Shown piece after piece: positions 57,286 through 64,000 of a DNA stretch of 64,000 nucleotides (position 1 is the first letter of the stretch; every line of letters begins with the position of its first letter). The stretch comes from Flavivirga algicola (GTDB lineage: Bacteria; Bacteroidota; Bacteroidia; Flavobacteriales; Flavobacteriaceae). The stretch covers positions 186,001 through 250,000 of the forward strand of contig NZ_JABBHF010000008.1 in assembly GCF_012910715.1 (NCBI RefSeq), written 5' to 3'. The position numbers were made by a program, and so were the translations under genes. The notes under the pieces were generated by a model. The model worked only from the letters and a program-made list of their open reading frames with translations. It did no database searches and was not told the origin of the DNA.

Positions 57286-57293
57286 TATATTTG
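57286..57293 (+). promoter_or_regulatory. -7 box of the sugar symporter promoter
   Basis: TATATTTG fits TAnnTTTG exactly, 36 bases before the start codon. Confidence 0.55.
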
Positions 57294-57328
57294 AATCTTA
57301 TATTTATAAACTAAATAATTATTTTATT

Positions 57329-58957
57329 ATGACAGCAGGATTCGATATGTGGGACTATGTAGTCTTTATTGCTTATGCTATTTTAATTTTGGGCGTAGGA
57401 TTGTGGGTATCTAGAGATAAAGATGGTCATCAAAAAAATGCCGAAGATTACTTTTTAGCGAGTAAATCTTTACCATGGTGGGCCATAGGTACATCATTAA
57501 TTGCAGCAAATATTTCTGCAGAACAATTTATAGGAATGTCTGGTTCTGGATTTGCTTTGGGACTTGCAATTGCTTCTTATGAGTGGATGGCCGCTTTAAC
57601 CCTAATTATTGTCGGTAAGTATTTCTTGCCTATTTTTATTGAGAAAGGGCTATATACGATTCCTGAATTTGTTGAAAAACGATTCTCTACGAACTTAAAA
57701 ACAATACTTGCTGTATTTTGGTTGGCACTCTACATTTTTGTAAACCTGGCTTCAGTTTTATACTTAGGAGGTCTGGCTATTGAAACCATTATGGGGGTTG
57801 ATATGATGTATGCTATTATTGGTTTGGCATTATTTGCAGCTGCCTATTCTTTATATGGTGGTTTATCTGCTGTGGCTTGGACAGATGTTATTCAAGTTGT
57901 GTTTTTAGTATTGGGTGGTTTAATCACGACATATTTAGCATTAAATACGGTATCTGGAGGAGAAGGTGTTTTGGCAGGTTTCTCAAAAGTTGTAGAAGCA
58001 GCTCCAGAAAAATTCCATATGATATTAGAAGAGACGAATGATAATTACGTTAATCTACCTGGTATATGGGTGTTAATTGGTGGCTTATGGGTCGCTAATA
58101 TATACTACTGGGGGTTCAACCAATACATTATACAGAGAACTTTAGCTGCTAAATCTTTAAAAGAATCTCAAAAAGGAATTTTATTAGCTGCATTCTTAAA
58201 ACTTGTTATTCCATTAGTAGTTGTAGTACCTGGTATTGCGGCTTACGTTATGGTAAACGATCCTTCTATTATGTCTAATTTAGGAGAAGCTGGAATGCTA
58301 AATGTACCTACAACAGAACAAGCCGATAAAGCCTACCCATGGTTATTACAGTTCTTGCCAACTGGACTTAAAGGTATTGCCTTTGCTGCTTTGGCCGCTG
58401 CTATTGTGTCTTCTTTAGCATCGATGCTAAATTCGACATCAACGATATTCACCATGGATATATACAAACAGTATATTAATAAAAATGCTGATGATAAAAC
58501 AACTGTAAATGTTGGACGTATTTCTGCTGCTGTTGCTTTAGTAATTGCTGTAATAGTTGCACCGCTTTTAGGAGGTATCGATCAGGCATTCCAATTTATA
58601 CAAGAATATACAGGTATTGTAAGTCCTGGTATTTTAGCAGTATTCCTTTTAGGTTTATTCTGGAAAAAAACGACGAACAATGCAGCTATTTGGGGCGCTA
58701 TTTTATCGATTCCAATTGCATTGGCACTTAAATTTCTTCCAATTCCAGTATTTGAACCTTGGATGCACCAAATGGGAATAACCACTTTGTTGTCTATGTT
58801 GGTTATAGTAATATTAAGTAACATGCAAAACAAAGGAGCAGATGATCCTAAAGGAATTCCACTTAGCAAAGAATTATTTAAAACAACACCATTGTTTAAT
58901 ATTGGTTCGTTTGCAATCTTGATTATTCTAACGGTTTTATACGCCTTGTTTTGGTAA
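57329..58957 (+). CDS. Sodium/sugar symporter (SSS family, SGLT type)
   Basis: 542 residues with about 14 hydrophobic helices. SSS features include SANISAEQFIGMSGSGFALG (about 61-80), YSLYGGLSAVAWTDVIQVVF and GLKGIAFAALAAAIVSSLASMLNS. It is close to the Vibrio galactose transporter SglT. It imports galactose or glucose with sodium. It is divergent from the gal operon and probably controlled by the same regulator. A terminator follows. Confidence 0.92.
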   Translation: MTAGFDMWDYVVFIAYAILILGVGLWVSRDKDGHQKNAEDYFLASKSLPWWAIGTSLIAANISAEQFIGMSGSGFALGLAIASYEWMAALTLIIVGKYFLPIFIEKGLYTIPEFVEKRFSTNLKTILAVFWLALYIFVNLASVLYLGGLAIETIMGVDMMYAIIGLALFAAAYSLYGGLSAVAWTDVIQVVFLVLGGLITTYLALNTVSGGEGVLAGFSKVVEAAPEKFHMILEETNDNYVNLPGIWVLIGGLWVANIYYWGFNQYIIQRTLAAKSLKESQKGILLAAFLKLVIPLVVVVPGIAAYVMVNDPSIMSNLGEAGMLNVPTTEQADKAYPWLLQFLPTGLKGIAFAALAAAIVSSLASMLNSTSTIFTMDIYKQYINKNADDKTTVNVGRISAAVALVIAVIVAPLLGGIDQAFQFIQEYTGIVSPGILAVFLLGLFWKKTTNNAAIWGAILSIPIALALKFLPIPVFEPWMHQMGITTLLSMLVIVILSNMQNKGADDPKGIPLSKELFKTTPLFNIGSFAILIILTVLYALFW

Positions 58958-58980
58958 TTGAGTCAATAAAAAATTCAATA

Positions 58981-59009
58981 AAAAAACACCATTTTAATGG
59001 TGTTTTTTT
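58981..59009 (+). terminator. Terminator of the symporter gene
   Basis: AAAAAACACCATT and AATGGTGTTTTTT form a 13-bp perfect stem with a two-base loop and end in T. Confidence 0.85.
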
Positions 59010-59136
59010 ATTTCATATCAAATTAAATATAGTCCAAATGAATGAATGATTAAATCTAGGACTAAGGTTTTTAAAGCATTATAAATTATTGATGAAATTT
59101 ATGAACATTTCTTTTGGTTAGATTTATAGTTAATTT

Positions 59137-59144
59137 TATATTTG
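59137..59144 (+). promoter_or_regulatory. -7 box of the tRNA-Arg promoter
   Basis: TATATTTG, with TTG at 59114-59116 separated by 20 bases, fits the Bacteroidetes promoter well. Transcription would begin about 25 bases before the tRNA. Confidence 0.7.
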
Positions 59145-59174
59145 CACACCAGAAAACAAAAATGTTTTCTTTTA

Positions 59175-59248
59175 GGGCTCTTAGCTCAGCTGGATAGAGC
59201 ACCTCCCTTCTAAGGAGGCGGTCGAAGGTTCGAATCCTTCAGGGCTCA
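59175..59248 (+). tRNA. tRNA-Arg (anticodon TCT)
   Basis: 74 bases fold as a cloverleaf: acceptor GGGCTCT/AGGGCTC with two G-T pairs, D-arm AGCTCAGCTGGATAGAGC, anticodon loop CTTCTAA with TCT, and T-arm GAAGG-TTCGAAT-CCTTC. The CCA end is not encoded. It decodes AGA/AGG arginine codons. Confidence 0.95.
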
Positions 59249-59249
59249 C

Positions 59250-59281
59250 AAAAAGCTTCACTATATTAGTGAGGCTTTTTT
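59250..59281 (+). terminator. tRNA terminator
   Basis: AAAAAGCTTCACTA and TAGTGAGGCTTTTT pair (one G-T) around TAT, starting two bases after the tRNA. Confidence 0.85.
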
Positions 59282-59324
59282 GTTTCTAGGGAAAACCAAT
59301 TAAAATTGTGTAAATTAAAATGTT

Positions 59325-60170
59325 TCAGGTAAGTAGCTCTTCAATTTGCCTTGCTACATCTCGTGGAATATTAAGATTTTCCAAGTCTTCTTTAACATAG
59401 GCATCTTCAATTTTAGCTCCATATTTTAAAAGCAACTTAACACATTCTAAATGCCCTCTAGAAATAGCATTACGTAATACAGGAATATTACCTGGAAAAA
59501 TTATTTCATTTGGATTGCCTCCTGCTTCCAATAGGAGTTCAAGTGCTTCTGTATTATTGTAATATATAGCTCTGGCCAAAGCAGACCCTGAAAAAGGATG
59601 AGAATAATGTATATCGGCATTATTTTCTATCAAACATTTAACAATGTTTATAGCATTAAGAACAACAGCATCTATTAATAGAGAATTACCTGGTATTTCT
59701 ATATCATCATTAGCACCTGCCATATAAGAATAAGATGTGGGGGCATTTATATCTAAACCATGTTCTAATAATAATTCAAAAAATTTAATATTATCTTTTT
59801 CAATTATCTTGCTGGCATATAGATCCCTTTGCGGTAAAATAATAGCACCGTTTTCTAATAAAAATTTTGTTACTCTATAATCTAAACAATCCAAAGCGCT
59901 ATTTATTGGAGAAGGGCCTATTTTATTTTTAAAGTTTATTCTAGCGCCCGAATCTACAAGTAATTTAATCGTGGCTAAGCGTTCTCTTTTACTTTTTGTG
60001 TTTCTGATAACACAAGTTAACAAGTCTCTTTTAAATATAGAATCAATTTTATTAAGTTCTGCTCCTTGATCAATAAATGATTTAATCTTATCTAAATCAC
60101 GAGGAGGGGGAGTACCAGTTGGTCCACTATAAATAATATATGAGAATAGTTCTTCTGTGATTTCTTTCAT
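59325..60170 (-). CDS. Ankyrin-repeat protein
   Basis: 281 residues built of about six ankyrin units (for example LATIKLLVDSGARINFKNKIG, ATKFLLENGA-type, FFELLLEHGLDINAPTS, NIVKCLIENNADIHYSHP, EALELLLEAGGNPNEII, LECVKLLLKYGAKIED). It has no signal peptide or TM segment, so it should act in the cytoplasm as a binding protein. Neighbouring genes do not reveal a partner. It lies after the tRNA on the opposite strand and downstream of the SPFH operon. Confidence 0.85.
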   Translation of the reverse strand: MKEITEELFSYIIYSGPTGTPPPRDLDKIKSFIDQGAELNKIDSIFKRDLLTCVIRNTKSKRERLATIKLLVDSGARINFKNKIGPSPINSALDCLDYRVTKFLLENGAIILPQRDLYASKIIEKDNIKFFELLLEHGLDINAPTSYSYMAGANDDIEIPGNSLLIDAVVLNAINIVKCLIENNADIHYSHPFSGSALARAIYYNNTEALELLLEAGGNPNEIIFPGNIPVLRNAISRGHLECVKLLLKYGAKIEDAYVKEDLENLNIPRDVARQIEELLT

Positions 60171-60431
60171 CTTTTTCTATGCTGTATAACGATTCTTCCT
60201 TTTCCTAATAGCCAATTGGCTAAAGATAAATATTAATAAGCATGTGATAAAACCAGGATAGAACTTATCACACGTTTTTATTAAATAGGACTTTAATCAA
60301 TTTTTTATTACTTAATAATTCGATTTATCACTTCATTATTAAAAGATGGCTTGATTTCATCTTAATTATATTAACCCTAAAATATAATAGCAACTAGTTC
60401 AAGCCATCAACATCAAACATGTAGTCTTTTT

Positions 60432-61532
60432 TTAGAAATCTATATCATCTCCAGCTTTCGCTGTAGCGAATTCGGCATTATATTTTTCCATAAGCTCACC
60501 CATTTCTACAGCTAAACGCGTATCGGTAGCCATTTTTGGAGCCCAGTGTGCTCCCACAGAACTCCAATCGGTTACTGTAAGTCCGTATTCTTGTAAAATA
60601 GAGGAAGCATCTTTTCCTTGTGAAGCCCCCATATTTTGATGACACATAACTTTTATATAAAAGTCGAAGTCTTCCATAACTTTTTGTAAAGGACTATTAC
60701 CATTTGGAGCACTTGATTCAGAACTCTGGTTGGTTTCTCCGTTTGCGAACTTTCCGATATTAGAATCCATAAATGCATCTCCATATACTTTAGATATAGC
60801 GAATGTGGTATCCTGAGACATTCTTGCATTCCATTCAGCTGACACCTCGTCCCAGATTGGTTTTTCGGTTCCAACGACTTTTAAGACGTCTTCCAAATCC
60901 ATACCTCCAGCAATCTTGGCATTGGCGGCAGCCCAGGTTTCCATATCGATTCCTTTTATAGGATCTAATAGTCCGCCTTCTGTAGCAGCTTCTATATGGG
61001 CATTCATTTGAGCATCTAACTTTGCATTTATTTTCTTTAGCTCATTATCTGATGCATCATAAGCTTTAGTTTCTGCTTCTTTTAGTTTAATACTAGCTGA
61101 ATCTACATGGTCTCTTATAGAAAATTGCTCATTACTTTTAAAACCATATTTCCTGGCAGTAGTTTCAAAATCCTCACTATTCTTGATTTCTTTTAATATG
61201 TCTTTGACTTTTTTATACTCGGTACCTAATTCTTCGGGAAACCCTAGTCTTAATAAACAAGCATTGAGTTTTCTTTCCACACCATTCGAAAATTCATTTA
61301 AATCTACCCAACCTCCCATGGTTTCATCCGGATTCTTTTTATAACATAGCCAAGGTTCTATATAACCAATTTTATCTTGATCTATATCTGGCCAGGTAAA
61401 ATCTGCAGCTTCTTGATTGACATAATCATAGTTTTCAGAACCAATACCATTTTTAATTTGAATACCTAAAGCAATTGCTTTTTGTCCTTGTTCAGTTTTG
61501 TCGTGATCTGAAAATTCATGTGTTGTACTCAT
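60432..61532 (-). CDS. Uncharacterised protein with internal repeats (DUF6620-like)
   Basis: 366 residues, cytoplasmic by appearance. The N-terminal region (1-110) has a WPDIDQDKIGYIEPWLCYKK motif. The middle is helical, and the last 180 residues contain two related units, each with a Trp, a Val and a W-x3-M-x2-DT-x2-A-x3 pattern (IWDEVSAEWNARMSQDTTFA and WSSVGAHWAPKMATDTRLA). It resembles DUF6620 from memory. It is the last gene of the SPFH/zinc-ribbon operon (25 bases after the SPFH gene), so it may act with the SPFH protein at the membrane. Confidence 0.8.
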   Translation of the reverse strand: MSTTHEFSDHDKTEQGQKAIALGIQIKNGIGSENYDYVNQEAADFTWPDIDQDKIGYIEPWLCYKKNPDETMGGWVDLNEFSNGVERKLNACLLRLGFPEELGTEYKKVKDILKEIKNSEDFETTARKYGFKSNEQFSIRDHVDSASIKLKEAETKAYDASDNELKKINAKLDAQMNAHIEAATEGGLLDPIKGIDMETWAAANAKIAGGMDLEDVLKVVGTEKPIWDEVSAEWNARMSQDTTFAISKVYGDAFMDSNIGKFANGETNQSSESSAPNGNSPLQKVMEDFDFYIKVMCHQNMGASQGKDASSILQEYGLTVTDWSSVGAHWAPKMATDTRLAVEMGELMEKYNAEFATAKAGDDIDF

Positions 61533-61557
61533 GGTGTTAAATTTTTAAGATTTATTT

Positions 61558-62604
61558 TTAAAATTGCGATAATATTTCTTGTTTCTTTTGCTTGTACTCT
61601 TGTTCATCTATGAATCCAGCATCAAACATTTTTTTGAGTTTTTCTAGTTTTTGCATGGGATCATCATTTTGTGCAGAGGATTGTGGAGGTGTACTTTGTT
61701 GCTGCGAAGCTTGTTGTTCTTGGTTTTGACCATTTTGATTATTCATCATATTCCCTAACATTTGTCCCATTCCTAATCCAGCTCCCATTTGCATACCTAT
61801 ATTTCCGCCACCTTCGTTTTTGGCCATATTTTTAAGGGCTTCTAATTGCTGATAGTCCTGGTAGCTTACTCCAAGTTCTTTCATGGCTTGAGCTTCTGCA
61901 CTCATGTCGGCAATCCTCCCTATTCTCGTTTTGGTTTCTTCGTCAAAACTCGTGCCTTCTATTCTAAAGTCGAGGAGTTCAAATCCAAGTTCATCAAAAA
62001 TTGATGTGCAAGATGTTTTAGAAAATGAAGCAATTTCATTACGATGTTTATCAATTTCGGTATAGCTGAAGGACGCATTGGCTAAAAAATCACTGATAGG
62101 TTGCGTAATTCTGGAAAGTATGACTTTTTGTATCTCCTTAACAGGGTAATAAGCATCACCTGCTATAACATTGGTAAAGAAATCTACAGGTTTAGTGATC
62201 CTAAATGAAAAATTACCATAAGCACCTAATCCTACTGGGAAATTATAAACTGGATCTTTATAGGTAATTGGAGAAGGGGTGCCCCAACGAATATTTTGCA
62301 TGTCTGCTTTTCTGTAAAAGAAGATACCTACCTTATGAGCAGATTCAAACTTATACATAACGTTTTTAATTGTTGTCCAAAAAGGAATATTTTCGGTCTT
62401 AAGATCGTAAAGACCTTCCTCTTCAAAAACGCCTTCTACTTTGCCTTCATAAACAAAAAGACATCCTTGCCCAGGATTGATAATAAGTTTAGAAGCGTTT
62501 TTTATCTCGTCGCCGCTTTCGGTCCATTTTTCAAACAGTGTTTCTGGTTTTGGATCTTGCCATTCGATAACCGAACGGAATTGATTACTAAATGAGTTTG
62601 ACAT
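61558..62604 (-). CDS. SPFH-domain protein with SHOCT tail (YdjI-like)
   Basis: 348 residues. The SPFH-like domain (about 25-245) has ASKLIINPGQGCLFVYEGKVEG and IRWGTPSPITYKDPVYNFPVGLGAYG. A glycine/glutamine-rich linker (about 265-315) is followed by a SHOCT helix pair at the end (MQKLEKLKKMFDAGFIDEQEYKQKKQEILSQF, about 317-348). It lacks a TM anchor. It belongs to the 'virion core protein-like' SPFH proteins that include Bacillus YdjI, which works with PspA and zinc-ribbon partners in membrane stress. It lies 18 bases from the zinc-ribbon gene and 25 from the DUF6620-like gene. Confidence 0.88.
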   Translation of the reverse strand: MSNSFSNQFRSVIEWQDPKPETLFEKWTESGDEIKNASKLIINPGQGCLFVYEGKVEGVFEEEGLYDLKTENIPFWTTIKNVMYKFESAHKVGIFFYRKADMQNIRWGTPSPITYKDPVYNFPVGLGAYGNFSFRITKPVDFFTNVIAGDAYYPVKEIQKVILSRITQPISDFLANASFSYTEIDKHRNEIASFSKTSCTSIFDELGFELLDFRIEGTSFDEETKTRIGRIADMSAEAQAMKELGVSYQDYQQLEALKNMAKNEGGGNIGMQMGAGLGMGQMLGNMMNNQNGQNQEQQASQQQSTPPQSSAQNDDPMQKLEKLKKMFDAGFIDEQEYKQKKQEILSQF

Positions 62605-62622
62605 TTTTTCTTTTTTTAATTA

Positions 62623-63387
62623 TCAATAATTGGTCTCTAAAGCTATTTTTGCTTCTAAGTCTTTTTCGTATCGGTCACTATAATCGGGTATGATTTCAAT
62701 TCTTTTTTTCAAGTAGGCTTCTATATATTTTCGATACTGTGTGATCAACTGGTCTTTACTATTTACCTCTCGATCTTCCAGATAGTTTTGAAATTTAAGA
62801 AGCTCATATTGAAGATAGTGTTCGAGAGCGGCTTCTTCTCCGAGGGCATGAATAGCAAAGTGTTCTACGTTTCGAGCCTTAATTCCTGGTTCGAAAGTGT
62901 TTACAGTTTGACAATATTCACATGTGCTGTAATAGGATCTGAAAAAATTATCCTTTATAGGGAGTTTTGCTTGACATTGCGTGCAGCAAAAGTCGTCGGA
63001 TAATGTGTTTTTTACTTTTTCAACTAACTTTTTTGCAGCATCAGCAAAAATTCTAACCTCGTATGATTTGAGTCTTTGTTCCAACTCAAATGTAACCTGG
63101 TATCCTTTGTCCCTTTCTTGAATATATTGATTTGAATTGAAACCTATTCCGGTATTTTCAAAGGCTTCTCCAACCTTTTCTTGCCAAGTGTCGTTTATTT
63201 TATAAATTAGATCACTCGCTTGTGAATAAATTCCCTGCCATGCATTGCTAAAAGTAATCGTTTCAAAATCTGTAGCTTCAAATAATAAAGGCAGCGCGGC
63301 TTCTGTTTTTTCTAATACTTCTTTAAACCGATCTTCAATTTTTTTAAGAAAATCGTTCCATCTGTTTTGAGTTTCACTGAAAGACAT
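62623..63387 (-). CDS. Zinc-ribbon protein, partner of the SPFH operon
   Basis: 254 residues, highly helical. A central zinc ribbon has two CxxC pairs (CTQC and CEYC, about 134-160). The N-terminal part is amphipathic (WNDFLKKIEDRFKEVLEK) and the C-terminal part is coiled-coil-like. It has no signal or TM segment. By position it corresponds to the zinc-ribbon companions of SPFH proteins; I do not recognise a named family. Confidence 0.8.
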   Translation of the reverse strand: MSFSETQNRWNDFLKKIEDRFKEVLEKTEAALPLLFEATDFETITFSNAWQGIYSQASDLIYKINDTWQEKVGEAFENTGIGFNSNQYIQERDKGYQVTFELEQRLKSYEVRIFADAAKKLVEKVKNTLSDDFCCTQCQAKLPIKDNFFRSYYSTCEYCQTVNTFEPGIKARNVEHFAIHALGEEAALEHYLQYELLKFQNYLEDREVNSKDQLITQYRKYIEAYLKKRIEIIPDYSDRYEKDLEAKIALETNY

Positions 63388-63404
63388 ATTTGTAATGTTA
63401 TATT

Positions 63405-63605
63405 TTAATAAAATTGGTTCCCACAGAAATCACAATATTGTAGATTTGTATCATCAGGTCTGGCTGCTCCACAACCACTGCATTTTTTGGTTTCGAGACC
63501 TGCATTCATTTCTTTATATTTTTGAGTAGAAGAGATAGCGTTGGCTAGTATATCATCTAAAATATTCTTTTCCTCTTTAGGTTTTTTGTTGTTGTTTTCT
63601 TCCAT
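63405..63605 (-). CDS. Small zinc-ribbon protein
   Basis: 66 residues. A charged N-terminus (MEENNNKKPKEEKN) is followed by a short helix and a C-terminal zinc ribbon, CSGC…CDFC (about 43-61). It is the first gene of the four-gene SPFH operon (17 bases before the larger zinc-ribbon gene), with compact spacing throughout. Confidence 0.75.
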   Translation of the reverse strand: MEENNNKKPKEEKNILDDILANAISSTQKYKEMNAGLETKKCSGCGAARPDDTNLQYCDFCGNQFY

Positions 63606-64000
63606 TTTAAGTAGTTGATTTGAAAAAATGTTTATATCTAGTACTAGTGGATTAAATACTTAATAGAATTAGTGCGATTCCCAGATCATAACCTTTCTTT
63701 TAAAAAGGTTGTGATTGATTTTCTAATAACGCAACTTATCTAAGTAAGAAATGAGTACTTATTCATTCAAAATTACATTACAAAGATGGGACAAAAGTAT
63801 TGTGAGGAAAACACCTTTTCTGGTGAAAAAGCACACCCTGAAAACAGGGGGTAGTAGTGGCTTGTTAATGCAGATATGCAATTCTGAAAATATCTATAAT
63901 TCTAAAAGGAGTTTTGAATTTGAACACGTTAGGGTAGGCTTAATTTAGAAAAAGACAATAGGATATTGAGGCATTGATAAGAAACTAAGAAAGAGTTTAT
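63606..64000. promoter_or_regulatory. Upstream region of the SPFH operon
   Basis: It holds a stem (ATCATAACCTT at 63685-63695 with AAGGTTGTGAT at 63705-63715) and a possible -7 box read on the - strand (CAAAATTA at 63768-63775). A 65-codon open frame at 63751-63948 (+) overlaps the box and is probably not a gene. Nothing else is clear. Confidence 0.4.

Noticed and set aside
59175..59281. tRNA-Arg as an integration site for a mobile element
   Set aside because: No integrase and no repeat of the tRNA end was seen in the window, and flanking genes look chromosomal.
63751..63948. A 65-codon open frame on the + strand at the right end
   Set aside because: It overlaps a plausible promoter of the - strand SPFH operon, has no recognisable domain, and its composition does not look coding.

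Overview
The window comes from an AT-rich member of the Bacteroidetes, most probably a marine flavobacterium. The evidence is an agarase-type GH16 enzyme with a T9SS C-terminal sorting tail, many short lipoproteins, TAnnTTTG-type promoter boxes, a bacillithiol-linked YtxJ protein, and a tRNA-Arg(TCT) without an encoded CCA. No plasmid or phage backbone, insertion sequence or CRISPR array was seen.

Region 1 (1-4170, + strand) is the end of an operon that starts before the window. It holds a partial unknown protein, a very acidic protein, a protein with a glycine-rich hydrophobic segment, a GH24 lysozyme and a two-domain protein. None of the complete proteins has a recognisable Sec signal, and several share a short basic N-terminal arm. 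The last protein is the most striking: a VanY-type M15 DD-peptidase domain is followed by a domain that closely resembles the animal Hedgehog N-terminal signalling domain. All six calcium ligands and the zinc-site residues of that domain can be placed. A YifB/ComM AAA+ gene follows.

Region 2 (6.0-22.8 kb, - strand) is a two-gene toxin-complex (Tc) operon: a TcB-TcC fusion of 2470 residues, then a TcA pore protein of 3063 residues. The variable end of the TcC part carries hydrophobic segments and a HEFGH zinc-protease-like motif. The lysozyme/peptidase operon lies about 2 kb away, so it could be a release cassette for the Tc toxin or a set of delivered cell-wall effectors. Both ideas are inference.

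Region 3 (23-36 kb) holds a four-TM protein, the agarase-type enzyme, a Cys-rich lipoprotein, a DUF2891 lipoprotein, and a 5-oxoprolinase operon (Nramp-like transporter, pxpA, pxpB, pxpC) in which the transporter lacks the usual metal ligands. Deoxynucleoside salvage genes follow (deoC-deoD, plus a second deoC that lacks a catalytic lysine).

Region 4 (36-53 kb) is mostly housekeeping and solitary genes: a thioesterase/TetR pair with two clear palindromic operators, clpB, ytxJ, an AraC regulator, ankyrin and DUF5703 proteins, fumarylacetoacetase, glyA, a membrane-bound XRE regulator and two envelope proteins.

Region 5 (53-59 kb) is a galactose locus: galR-galM-galK-galT on the - strand, divergent from a sodium/sugar symporter, with a candidate operator between them. 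Region 6 (59-64 kb) has tRNA-Arg, an ankyrin protein and a four-gene SPFH/zinc-ribbon operon resembling the membrane-stress module around Bacillus YdjI.
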